A DNA stretch of 64,000 nucleotides from Amycolatopsis orientalis DSM 40040 = KCTC 9412 (GTDB taxonomy: Bacteria; Actinomycetota; Actinomycetes; Mycobacteriales; Pseudonocardiaceae). Below the pieces are notes generated by a model that was not told the origin of the DNA, did no database searches, and worked only from the letters and a program-made list of their open reading frames with translations. A program made the position numbers and the translations under genes. The stretch covers positions 1-64,000 of the forward strand of contig NZ_ASJB01000082.1 of the NCBI RefSeq assembly GCF_000478275.1, given 5' to 3'. Below, in pieces: positions 33,902 to 40,928 of this stretch (positions are counted from its first letter, which is position 1; each line of letters opens with the position of its first letter).

Positions 33902-34528
33902 TCAGGCGGCGAACACGGCGCGGACGACCGCCTCGTCGCCGTCGACTTCGACCGCTCCGAGAGCGCGGGCGTCGCCGAGACTGAGGGCGCCCGCGGCGAG
34001 CGCGAGGACGTAGGCGGGTTCGGCGCGGACGGTGGCGTCGAGGTCGCGGCCGTCCCGCGGGACGACCTCGAACCCGGCGCGTGTCGCGCGGAGCTGGTAG
34101 GGTGGCCCGCCGATCTCGAGCCCGATCGTCGCCGAGGGGCGGGTGCCGACCCGGGCGTCGAGCAGGGCGGGGACGGCGAGGGCCAGCCACTCCGGGCGGA
34201 AGGTGTCGCCGTCGGGGCCGCGGGTCATGAGCGGCGCGGACCAGCGGATGAGGCCCTCGATCGGCCGGCGCAGCTCGGCGCCCCAAGGCGTGAGGGCGTA
34301 CTCGACCACGCTGCCCGAGCCCGCCAGCCGCCGCTCGATCACGCCCGAGGCTTCGAGGTCGCGGAGCCGGTCCGCGAGCAGGTTGGTCGCGATGCCGGGC
34401 AGGCCGTCGAGCAGGTCACGGTAGCGGGCGGGGGCGATGAGGAGCTGCCGGACGATGAGCAGATTCCACCGATCACCGACGACTTCGAGGGACCGGGCGA
34501 GCCCGCAGTACTGGCCGTAGCTTCGCAT
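33902..34528 (-). CDS. HxlR-family regulator with C-terminal SCP2-like domain
   Basis: A 208-residue transcription factor. The HxlR winged helix is at 1-95: MRSYGQYCGLARSLEVVGDR, then RYRDLLDGLPGIATNLLADR and LRDLEASGVIERR. A second domain of about 110 residues (FRPEWLALAVPALLDARVGT, then ATVRAEPAYVLALAAGALS) resembles SCP2-like sterol-carrier folds found in this HxlR subgroup, possibly a ligand-binding domain. The ATG at 34528 follows AGAGG. It diverges from the haloalkane-dehalogenase-like gene with 78 bp between starts, a typical layout for a regulator and its target. Confidence 0.88.
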   Translation of the reverse strand: MRSYGQYCGLARSLEVVGDRWNLLIVRQLLIAPARYRDLLDGLPGIATNLLADRLRDLEASGVIERRLAGSGSVVEYALTPWGAELRRPIEGLIRWSAPLMTRGPDGDTFRPEWLALAVPALLDARVGTRPSATIGLEIGGPPYQLRATRAGFEVVPRDGRDLDATVRAEPAYVLALAAGALSLGDARALGAVEVDGDEAVVRAVFAA

Positions 34529-34606
34529 CGCGTACCTCTGCTTGTTTTTCTCAAGTGTGCGTGACAAGCTCAAGTTTACCGTAGGACCGAGCCGAGAGGG
34601 ACCGCC

Positions 34607-35497
34607 ATGGCCGACGCCATCGAGAGCGTGCGACCCGCCTGGGTCGACGACAGCCTGTTCCCGTTCGAGAGCCGGTTCGTCGCGATCGACGGGCACACGG
34701 TGCACTACGTCGACGAGGGATCAGGCCCCACTTTGCTGCTCCTGCACGGCAATCCGACGTGGTCGTTCCTCTGGCGCGACGTCATCAGCGCGCTGCGCGA
34801 CGACTTCCGGTGCGTCGCTCTCGACTACCCCGGCTTCGGGTTGTCGACGTCGAAGCCCGGCTACCGCTACCTGCCCGAGGAACACGCGGACGTGGTCACC
34901 GCCTTCGTCGACACGCTCGGCCTCGAAGGGGTCACCCTGGTCGGGCAGGACTGGGGCGGGCTGATCGGTCTGGCCGCCGTGCAGCGGCGTCCTGCCGTCT
35001 TCGACCGGCTGGTGCTCGCCGACACCTGGGCCTGGCCGGTCAACGGCGTCTTCCACTTCGAATACTTCTCCCGCATCTTCGGCGGGCCGCTGGGCCGTTT
35101 CCTCGCCCGGCGGCTGAACCTCATCGTCAACGTGTTCATTCCCTTGGGACACCGAAGGAAGAAGCCGACGGCGGCCGAGATGACCCACTACCGGCGGGCC
35201 ATGGACACGCCCGAGCGCCGCCGGGCGTCCGCCGTGTTCCCGGCCCGGGTCCGCACCAGCCGTGCCTTCTTCGCCGAGATCGAGGCCGGTCTCGCCGACA
35301 TCGCCCATCTCCCGACTTTGATCGTGTGGGGTGACGCCGACATCGCCTTCCGCCCCCAGGAGCGTGAACGCCTCGAAGCCACCTTCACCGACCACAAGAC
35401 CGTGATCGTCGAAGGCGCCGGAACCTACGTTGAATCCGACGCGCCCGAGGAGTTCGTCGCCGCGTTCCGCGATTGGGCCGGCCGTCCGGTCAGGTGA
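34607..35497 (+). CDS. Haloalkane dehalogenase-like hydrolase lacking the catalytic histidine
   Basis: A 296-residue alpha/beta-hydrolase closest to haloalkane dehalogenases. The oxyanion/halide segment HGNPTWSFLWR, the nucleophile elbow GQDWGG (Asp115) and the acidic residue in VWGDADIAF are present. The catalytic base is normally the His of GAGH-x-x-x-EDAP; here the protein reads GAGTYVESDAPEEF, so Thr273 replaces it. Codons around it are normal (GGA ACC TAC) and the gene is intact. In well-studied dehalogenases, losing this His allows the covalent alkyl-enzyme to form but blocks its hydrolysis, so this could be a binding or trapping protein. GAGAGGGA precedes the ATG. Confidence 0.87.
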   Translation: MADAIESVRPAWVDDSLFPFESRFVAIDGHTVHYVDEGSGPTLLLLHGNPTWSFLWRDVISALRDDFRCVALDYPGFGLSTSKPGYRYLPEEHADVVTAFVDTLGLEGVTLVGQDWGGLIGLAAVQRRPAVFDRLVLADTWAWPVNGVFHFEYFSRIFGGPLGRFLARRLNLIVNVFIPLGHRRKKPTAAEMTHYRRAMDTPERRRASAVFPARVRTSRAFFAEIEAGLADIAHLPTLIVWGDADIAFRPQERERLEATFTDHKTVIVEGAGTYVESDAPEEFVAAFRDWAGRPVR

Positions 35498-35557
35498 GCC
35501 GCTCGGCCAGTGCGACAGAGCCGGTGGCCGCGCTCCTTCGGTGGCGCGGATCCGTGG

Positions 35558-36055
35558 TCAGGCGCTCTGACGGTCCTTCTGTCGCCGCATGAGCTCCTCG
35601 ATGTTGGCGGGCAGGGTGGTTTCGAAGTCGATCAGCTTGACCCAGGTCGGTTTCACCACGATCCGGACCATGCCGTCGTAGAGTGCCTTCACCCCCTCCT
35701 CCCATTCGGCGCGTTGTTCCGGCGTCATCTCGTAGGTGCCGTTGAACTGCAGGTATTCGTCCGGGATACCGTCGACGACATCCAGTTCCGCCTGGCCGCG
35801 GATGAGCAGGATCTTCGGCGGGTGCGACTCGGTGTCGATCGTCAGCGCGACCGCGGGGTTGCGGCGCAGCATCGCCAGCTTCCGCGCGTTCGTGGAGGTG
35901 CACATGACGATTTCCGAGCCGTTCCAATGGATCGCGATCGGGATCGACCGCGGCGTGCCGTCCGGCGCGACGAAGGCCAGGCGCGCCAGGTCGCGGGCCA
36001 GCAGTTCCTGGCTGTGCGGGCGCTTCAGTACCTCGTCGATGGCGTGCTGGTCCAT
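35558..36055 (-). CDS. PPOX-class flavin/F420-binding protein
   Basis: A 165-residue split-barrel protein of the pyridoxamine-phosphate-oxidase-like superfamily: QELLARDLARLAFVAPDGTP, RSIPIAIHWNGSEIVMCTST, NARKLAMLRRNPAVALTID and then a strand pair before TWVKLIDFETTLPANIEELM. The order TSTNARKLAMLRRNP is the usual phosphate-binding part. Many actinomycete members use F420 or FMN to reduce small molecules; which cofactor applies cannot be told. It diverges from a LysR pseudogene 160 bp away, which may once have regulated it. Confidence 0.85.
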   Translation of the reverse strand: MDQHAIDEVLKRPHSQELLARDLARLAFVAPDGTPRSIPIAIHWNGSEIVMCTSTNARKLAMLRRNPAVALTIDTESHPPKILLIRGQAELDVVDGIPDEYLQFNGTYEMTPEQRAEWEEGVKALYDGMVRIVVKPTWVKLIDFETTLPANIEELMRRQKDRQSA

Positions 36056-36214
36056 GGTCCGGGCTCCTCAGGTGCAGTAGCGGCGGGCGCTGGACCCGAC
36101 ACGGGTGATGTCCCCGGGAGATTTGTCCCGCGGGTTCGTCCCGTTCAGCGTTCCGCGCGCTCACTCATTCGTCTAATGACAATATCCAGGCGAAATCATG
36201 CGTACTCTTTATGC

Positions 36215-36832
36215 ATGCTGGATATCCTGCGGCTACGGGTGCTCGCGGCGATCGCCGCGCACGGCTCGGTCACCAAGGCCGCCAAGCAGCTGAACTACTC
36301 CCAGCCCGCCGTCAGTCATCATCTGGCCCGCCGCGCCACCGAGATCCTCGCCCGGGTCGACACCGCCGCCGCGGAACTGTCCGCGAACACCCCGGCATCG
36401 AGCTGGACCTGACCGAGGCGCATCCGCGGGTGGCACTCGATCTGCTGCGGGCCGGGGACGTCGATGTCGCGGTCGTTTTCCGTTACGACGACGCGATCCC
36501 GGACGACCTGCGCGCCACGCCGCTGTTCGAGGACCCGATGTACCTGCTCAGCCTCGAACCCGGCCCCGCCCATCGCGTACGTCAGTGACGATGTCATCGT
36601 CCAGCAGGCACTGGTCGCCGCGGGGATGGGCGTGACCACCACACCGGGGCTGGCGTTGCGCACCCACCGCGCGCCCGGGATCGAGGCCAGCGTCCTGAGC
36701 GATTTCCGGCGGCGCGTGTACCTGGCAACCTATGGCGACCCGCCGGATCCGCCCGCGACCGCGGCCATGATCGCCGCGCTGCGCCACGCCGTCGAGCAGG
36801 TCAGACCGGGCGAGCCGACCCGGCCCGCGTAG
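36215..36832 (+). pseudogene. LysR-family regulator pseudogene
   Basis: A LysR gene shrunk by deletions. The HTH starts well (MLDILRLRVLAAIAAHGSVT, AAKQLNYSQPAVSHHLAR) but then jumps straight to RRATEILARVDTAAAELSAN, losing about 20 residues. After that the frame changes and about 40 residues are missing before GIELDLTEAHPRVALDLLRA. A third break after SLEPG removes another block and shifts frame before YVSDDVIVQQALVAAGMGVT, which runs to the natural C-terminus. Overall roughly a third of the protein is lost. The 3' end overlaps the next, convergent gene by 32 bp. Confidence 0.85.
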
Positions 36833-37262
36833 GCCGGGTGCCCCGGTCGAGGACGAGTTCGAGGTCGGCCAGACCGGTCGCCTCGCGCAGTGACGGCGGC
36901 GTGAGCTGCCCGACGCGGTGGTCGTCCTCGCGCAACGCCGCGACGAACCGCGCGACCCGTGCGGGCGGCGGGACGACGGTCTGCCCGCCGAGGTAGCGGA
37001 GGACGATGAGGTCCTCGCCGGAATGGGTCTCGATCGCCACGGACCAGCCGTGGATCTCGTCCCACAGCAGGGCGACGTCTCGTCCGGGGTGGCCGGGGAG
37101 CTGCTCGTCGAGGGCGACGTAGGCCGAGACCGGGCTGTCGTTGTCGACGGTGCAGGATTCGAGGCCGACGCCGAGGGCGCCGGTGACTTCGGCGAGGTAG
37201 CCCCACACCGCGTCGAGGGCGGGGTGGGGGTTGCGGACCGGCATGGTGAGCGTGGCGGTCAA
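36801..37262 (-). CDS. DUF6292-like protein
   Basis: A 153-residue cytosolic protein of an actinobacterial family I recognise as DUF6292: HPALDAVWGYLAEVTGALGV, then AYVALDEQLPGHPGRDVALL and WDEIHGWSVAIETHSGEDLI, followed by a helical segment (ARVARFVAALREDDHR). No catalytic motif or membrane segment is seen. Family members often lie near regulators and in multiple copies per genome. The start ATG is followed by MTATLTMPVRNPHP; a shorter start cannot be ruled out. Function unknown. Confidence 0.7.
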   Translation of the reverse strand: MTATLTMPVRNPHPALDAVWGYLAEVTGALGVGLESCTVDNDSPVSAYVALDEQLPGHPGRDVALLWDEIHGWSVAIETHSGEDLIVLRYLGGQTVVPPPARVARFVAALREDDHRVGQLTPPSLREATGLADLELVLDRGTRPTRAGSARPV

Positions 37263-37327
37263 CGAGGTGCCCTTTCCTTTCCTCGGCCGTCCGGTCCGGG
37301 ACCCGGGGCCCCGGACCGGACGGATGC

Positions 37328-37768
37328 TCAGGCCTGGATCTCCTTGCGATCGCTTTCGGCGCCGGTGATCGAGATGCGCCGCGGCTTGGCCTTCTCGGCG
37401 ATCGGGATGCGCAGGGTCAGTACCCCGGCCTGGTAGTCGGCCGCGATGTGCTCGGTGTCAAGGGCCTCACCGAGGAACAGCTGGCGGGAGAAGACGCCGA
37501 GCGGGCGTTCGGAAACCTGCATCTGGACGTCGTTCCCGGTGGTCGGCCGCCGCTCCGCCTTGACCGTCAGGACGTTGCGCTCGATGTCCAGTTCGATCGC
37601 GTCGGCGGCGACGCCGGGAAGGTCGAAGCAGACGACGAACTCCTCGCCGTCGCGGTAGGCGTCCATCGGCATGGTGGCCGGCTTGGACCAGGTGCCCGGG
37701 GTCGCGGTGCCGAACATCTGCTGGGTGAGGCGGTCCAGCTCACGGAACGGGTCGGTGCGCATCAACAT
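37328..37768 (-). CDS. Hsp20/alpha-crystallin small heat-shock protein (Hsp18-like)
   Basis: A 146-residue small heat-shock protein. The alpha-crystallin domain is at about 35-130: MDAYRDGEEFVVCFDLPGVA, IELDIERNVLTVKAERRP, FSRQLFLGEALDTEHIAADY, ending in ADYQAGVLTLRIPIAEKAKP, which holds the conserved GVL and the C-terminal IPI motif for oligomer contacts. AGGAGGTGG precedes the ATG at 37768. It holds unfolding proteins during heat stress. It diverges from the regulator at 37867, and a perfect operator lies between them, so it is very probably repressed at normal temperature. Confidence 0.95.
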   Translation of the reverse strand: MLMRTDPFRELDRLTQQMFGTATPGTWSKPATMPMDAYRDGEEFVVCFDLPGVAADAIELDIERNVLTVKAERRPTTGNDVQMQVSERPLGVFSRQLFLGEALDTEHIAADYQAGVLTLRIPIAEKAKPRRISITGAESDRKEIQA

Positions 37769-37827
37769 CGGGTTCCACCTCCTGGGGTTCGCTGTCTCTG
37801 GTGTCAACACGCACTACTGTTCTAACA

Positions 37828-37846
37828 TGTCATCGAAATGATGACA
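37828..37846. promoter_or_regulatory. TGTCATC-N5-GATGACA operator between hsp20 and its repressor
   Basis: A perfect inverted repeat: TGTCATC (37828-37834), GAAAT, GATGACA (37840-37846). This is the same sequence described for RheA control of hsp18 in Streptomyces albus. It sits 60 bp upstream of the hsp20 start and 21 bp upstream of the regulator start, so it can shut both. Confidence 0.88.
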
Positions 37847-37866
37847 ACTGTCGAGTCGTCGATGGG

Positions 37867-38490
37867 ATGACACATATGGACGCAGACCCGGCACGGACGG
37901 TGCGGACCGTGCATGACGTGGTGGCCGAGGCCCGTTCCGGTGCCACGGAACCGGAACGGCTCTTGGCGGCGCTGGCCGCGTTGCGCGCGGTACGCGAGGA
38001 AATGGCCGCGTGGGAACCGGAGCTGATCGCGGCCGCCCGGGCGAGCGGGGCGAGCTGGACCGCGATCGCGCCGGCGCTGGGGGTCGCGAGCCGTCAGGCG
38101 GCTGAACGGCGGTTCCTGCGCTTGCGGCCGTCCGTCACCGGGGAGAACACCGGGGAGGCGCGGGTCGACGCGGAACGCGACCGGCGGGCGGGCGACCGGG
38201 CGGTGGCGGAGTGGGCGCGGCGCAACTCGGCGATCCTGCGGCAGCTGGCCGGGCAGGCCGGTGCGCTGGACGGATTGGACGGCAGGGCAAGGGAAAGCGC
38301 CGACAGGCTCAGCACGGCGCTCGGCGAGAACGACGTGACCGGTCTCCTGGCGCCGCTGGCCGACCTGCGTGCCCACCTTCCCCGCGAGCACACCGGTTTC
38401 GCCCGGCGGCTCGGGGAGATCGGCGCGCATACCGATCAGGTCCGGCGGGACGCCGTCGACAACCGGCGGGATCGCCAGTCCTCGACGTGA
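37867..38490 (+). CDS. Hsp18 transcriptional regulator (RheA-like)
   Basis: A 207-residue regulator annotated in related genomes as Hsp18 transcriptional regulator. The N-terminal half (HDVVAEARSGATEPERLLAA, then WEPELIAAARASGASWTAIA and ALGVASRQAAERRFL) carries a helix-turn-helix. The C-terminal half is helical (ILRQLAGQAGALDGLDGRAR, LLAPLADLRAHLPREH) and may sense temperature, as RheA does directly. It is divergent from hsp20, and the TGTCATC-N5-GATGACA palindrome between them fits RheA control. The ATG at 37867 has no good ribosome site; the next in-frame ATG is at 37876. Confidence 0.85.
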   Translation: MTHMDADPARTVRTVHDVVAEARSGATEPERLLAALAALRAVREEMAAWEPELIAAARASGASWTAIAPALGVASRQAAERRFLRLRPSVTGENTGEARVDAERDRRAGDRAVAEWARRNSAILRQLAGQAGALDGLDGRARESADRLSTALGENDVTGLLAPLADLRAHLPREHTGFARRLGEIGAHTDQVRRDAVDNRRDRQSST

Positions 38491-38561
38491 GGGGTCCTCG
38501 GTGCACGAAGGCCCCTTCACGTGGAGGCCCCTTGGCATGGAGGCCTCTTCGCAGAGCCGGG

Positions 38562-38700
38562 CTGAAGGGCGCTTTCACCGCATGTGATGAGGGGAAAGCG
38601 CCCTTCGCCGCATGTGATGAGGGGAAAGCGCCCTTCGCCGCATGTGATGAGGGGAAAGCGCCCTTCGCCGCATGTGATGAGGGGAAAGTCCCCTTCAGCC
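38562..38700. repeat. Palindrome followed by four tandem 30-bp copies of its right arm
   Basis: A left arm (gctgaagggcgctttcaccg, 38562-38581) pairs with the first unit at 38581-38610 (catgtgatgaggggaaagcg, then cccttcgccg). The 30-bp unit is then repeated at 38611 and 38641 without change, and at 38671 with a few changes. The arm is the GAAGGGCGCTTTCC family element also at 27.1 and 51.8 kb. An open frame through it encodes repeated MRGKRPSPHV but is an artefact. Confidence 0.85.
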
Positions 38701-38731
38701 CCGCGCGCCCGGCGCCGGGGCCAGCACGGAC

Positions 38732-38857
38732 TTACTGGCAGGCTTCGCAGTCGGGGTCGTCGATGCGGCAGGCGGCACCGTCGGTGAGCGGGAAGTCGAA
38801 GTCGTCGAGCGCGGGGACGGCCAGAGCGGTTTCTTCCGGCGTGGCGGTGGCGGACAT
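38732..38857 (-). CDS. 41-residue Cys-rich peptide, possible RiPP precursor or metal-binding peptide
   Basis: A small gene too short for routine ORF calls. It begins MSATATPEETALAVPALDDF and ends DDPDCEACQ. ATG at 38857 is preceded by AAGGGAGTGAC, a strong ribosome site, and the stop at 38732 is clear. The N-terminal half is acidic and Ala/Thr-rich like a leader, FDFPLTDG follows, and the last third has three Cys in the pattern C-x6-C-x2-C. It could be a precursor of a modified peptide or bind a metal. No modifying enzyme gene is adjacent. I do not know the family. Tandem repeats lie immediately downstream. Confidence 0.68.
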   Translation of the reverse strand: MSATATPEETALAVPALDDFDFPLTDGAACRIDDPDCEACQ

Positions 38858-39023
38858 GTCACTCCCTTGGGTAAGAACGGATTCCTACTCTCTGTAGCGC
38901 TGAAGATCGCCGGTCATTCCGTGACGCGCGCCACAGCCGAGGGCGCGGGCGCGACGGGTTTGAGCGCGCGAGACCCCGGCCTCGGCCTTAGGCTCGAAAA
39001 CACGTGACAGACGGGAGCCGAGG

Positions 39024-39500
39024 ATGACCACGATCCCCGCACGACTCCGCACGCCGCTGGCGTTCCTTCCGTTCCTGGCCGCGGTCGCCGTGGTCGCGCT
39101 GGTCGGCGGGCTGGCCGCGGCCGACGCCCGGTCCGTCTACAGTGGACTCGATCTGCCGCCGTTCGCGCCGCCCGCCTGGCTGTTCGGTCCGGTGTGGACG
39201 GTGCTGTACCTCGGGATCGCGATTTCGGGCTGGCTGTACTGGAAATCCGGCGGTGAGCGCCGCGGGCTGACCTGGTACGCGGTGCAACTGGTCCTGAACG
39301 CCGCCTGGACCCCGCTGTTCTTCGCCGCCGGCGCGTACGGTCTCGCCTTGGCGGACATCGTCCTGCTCGACGCCGCCATCGTCGTCACCGCGCTCTACTT
39401 CCGCCGTCGTTCCCGCGCTTCGGCCGCGTTGCTGCTGCCGTACCTCGCCTGGACGTCGTACGCGACGGCGCTCAACATCGCGATCGTCGTACTCAACTGA
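39024..39500 (+). CDS. tspO: TspO/MBR family membrane protein
   Basis: A 158-residue membrane protein with five helices, the TspO/peripheral benzodiazepine receptor fold. Characteristic segments: YSGLDLPPFAPPAWLFGPVW, TVLYLGIAISGWLYW, then LNAAWTPLFFAAGAYGLALA and YLAWTSYATALNIAIVVLN. TspO proteins bind porphyrins and related compounds and are linked to stress adaptation. The ATG at 39024 is preceded by GGGAGCCGAGG. The last eight bases overlap the 3' end of the convergent eccE gene, marking the left border of the type VII secretion locus. Confidence 0.94.
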   Translation: MTTIPARLRTPLAFLPFLAAVAVVALVGGLAAADARSVYSGLDLPPFAPPAWLFGPVWTVLYLGIAISGWLYWKSGGERRGLTWYAVQLVLNAAWTPLFFAAGAYGLALADIVLLDAAIVVTALYFRRRSRASAALLLPYLAWTSYATALNIAIVVLN

Positions 39501-40803
39501 CCCCGATCGGCAGGGTCGCGGCCACTCCCCGGGCGTGCCTGCCGTCGAGCCGGTCCAGGGTGAGCCCGCCCCGGCGGGCGGCGAGTTCCAGGTCCCGTAC
39601 GGCGTGTTCCACCGCGCGGACGCCCGCGGCGGCGACCCGGATCACGGCGTCGGCCCGGGGTTCGGTCTCGGCGGTGCCCCGGCGCGCGGTCACGGCGAGC
39701 GTCACCGCGGCGCCGGGCGCGGCGGCGAGCAGACGGCGCGACGACTGGGCCGCGAGCGCCGGGGACAGCGAGGACCAGCCGTCGAGGCGGAAGGTCGCCT
39801 GGCAGATCGGGCCGCTGTGCCAGAACCGCCATTCCTCCCGGATACGCGCCCTGCCCGCCGTGACATGCGCCAGCGACGCGAGGGCGCCGAAGACCTCGTT
39901 TTCGGCGAGGGCGCGCACCGGCAGGCCGTCGCGACGGAGCTGCCGCCGCACCCGCCGGACCGTGTTCCCCAAGGCCTGCCGCACATCGGCGTCCCGGTGG
40001 ACGTCGACCGTGCGCAGCGCCTGCAGCGCGATCCACCCGCGCGGCGGACGGGAGCGGTCCGCGCCGACGTGCTGGATGACCTGCGCGGCGGAGTCCAGCG
40101 CCTGTTCCGGCGGCGGCAGCAAGGTTTCCGGCGGCGGCATCGGCCGGTCGCGCGCGGCCGATTTCGGTTGCAGGACAGCGGTGACCCCATCGGCGCGGCT
40201 GACCATGAACACCGTCTCGTCACCGATCTCACCGGTGGTACCCGCCGCTTCCGGCGACACCAGGCGCAGCAGCGCCCGGCCCGCCTCGCCCGCGTTCCGG
40301 AGATCCCGGTCGCGGTCGCGCAGCAGGTAGCCCGAGGCCGAGCCGAGCCAGGCGTAGAGCCAGCGTCCGCGTATCCGGACGGCGGTCAGCGCCAGGGTCA
40401 CCACCGCCGCGGTGACCACCGCGGCGGCCAGCGGCCACGGCCGCCCCGCCACCAGGACGAGCGCGACGAGGACGAGCTGCCAGCAGAGGATCTGCGGGAT
40501 CCCGATGCCGCCGAAAAGACCGGGACGCCGTACCGGAGCGGGTATCGGCGGATTCGGCGGCGGCGCGGCGTTCCGCGGTGCGGGCACGGGCATCGCGGCG
40601 GACCACGGCGGTCGCTCCGCCTGCCGGGCGGCGGTCAGGGCGGCGACCGCGGCCTCGCGCGCCGCGGCCCTGGCGGCGGGCGCGGCGTAGGCGAGCGGGT
40701 CGGGCAGGGCATCGGCCCTCGGTACGGCCGGTGCCGCCTGGGGAAGCGGCTGGGGTGGGGCGGGGTACCGCGCGCCCGTCCTGGCCGCGCCGAGATCGGT
40801 CAT
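39493..40803 (-). CDS. eccE: Type VII secretion protein EccE
   Basis: A 436-residue core component of the ESX membrane complex. After a Pro/Ala-rich cytosolic N-terminus (about 1-100) come two membrane helices (ILCWQLVLVALVLVAGRPWP and AAVVTAAVVTLALTAVRI), followed by the EccE cytosolic domain (DVHRDADVRQALGNTVRRVR, then RARIREEWRFWHSGPICQAT and FRLDGWSSLSPAL). It is about 120 residues longer than mycobacterial EccE at its N-terminus. It diverges from the FN3 gene with a 125-bp shared upstream region; the other core genes lie 8-19 kb away on both strands. Confidence 0.88.
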   Translation of the reverse strand: MTDLGAARTGARYPAPPQPLPQAAPAVPRADALPDPLAYAAPAARAAAREAAVAALTAARQAERPPWSAAMPVPAPRNAAPPPNPPIPAPVRRPGLFGGIGIPQILCWQLVLVALVLVAGRPWPLAAAVVTAAVVTLALTAVRIRGRWLYAWLGSASGYLLRDRDRDLRNAGEAGRALLRLVSPEAAGTTGEIGDETVFMVSRADGVTAVLQPKSAARDRPMPPPETLLPPPEQALDSAAQVIQHVGADRSRPPRGWIALQALRTVDVHRDADVRQALGNTVRRVRRQLRRDGLPVRALAENEVFGALASLAHVTAGRARIREEWRFWHSGPICQATFRLDGWSSLSPALAAQSSRRLLAAAPGAAVTLAVTARRGTAETEPRADAVIRVAAAGVRAVEHAVRDLELAARRGGLTLDRLDGRHARGVAATLPIGVS

Positions 40804-40928
40804 CGTCGAGCCTCCTCAGGAGTCCGGTTCAGCGTGCCCGGCCAACATGAGGTTTCGATGACACGAGGCGGCAGGCCCCGGACAGGCGGTTTCATCGAAA
40901 TTTCATGGTCACTCTCTAGCTTGAGCGC

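Noticed and set aside
38584..38787. Plus-strand frame with repeated MRGKRPSPHV
   Set aside because: It arises only because the 30-bp tandem repeat length is a multiple of three; no ribosome site and the repeat is a palindrome-derived element.
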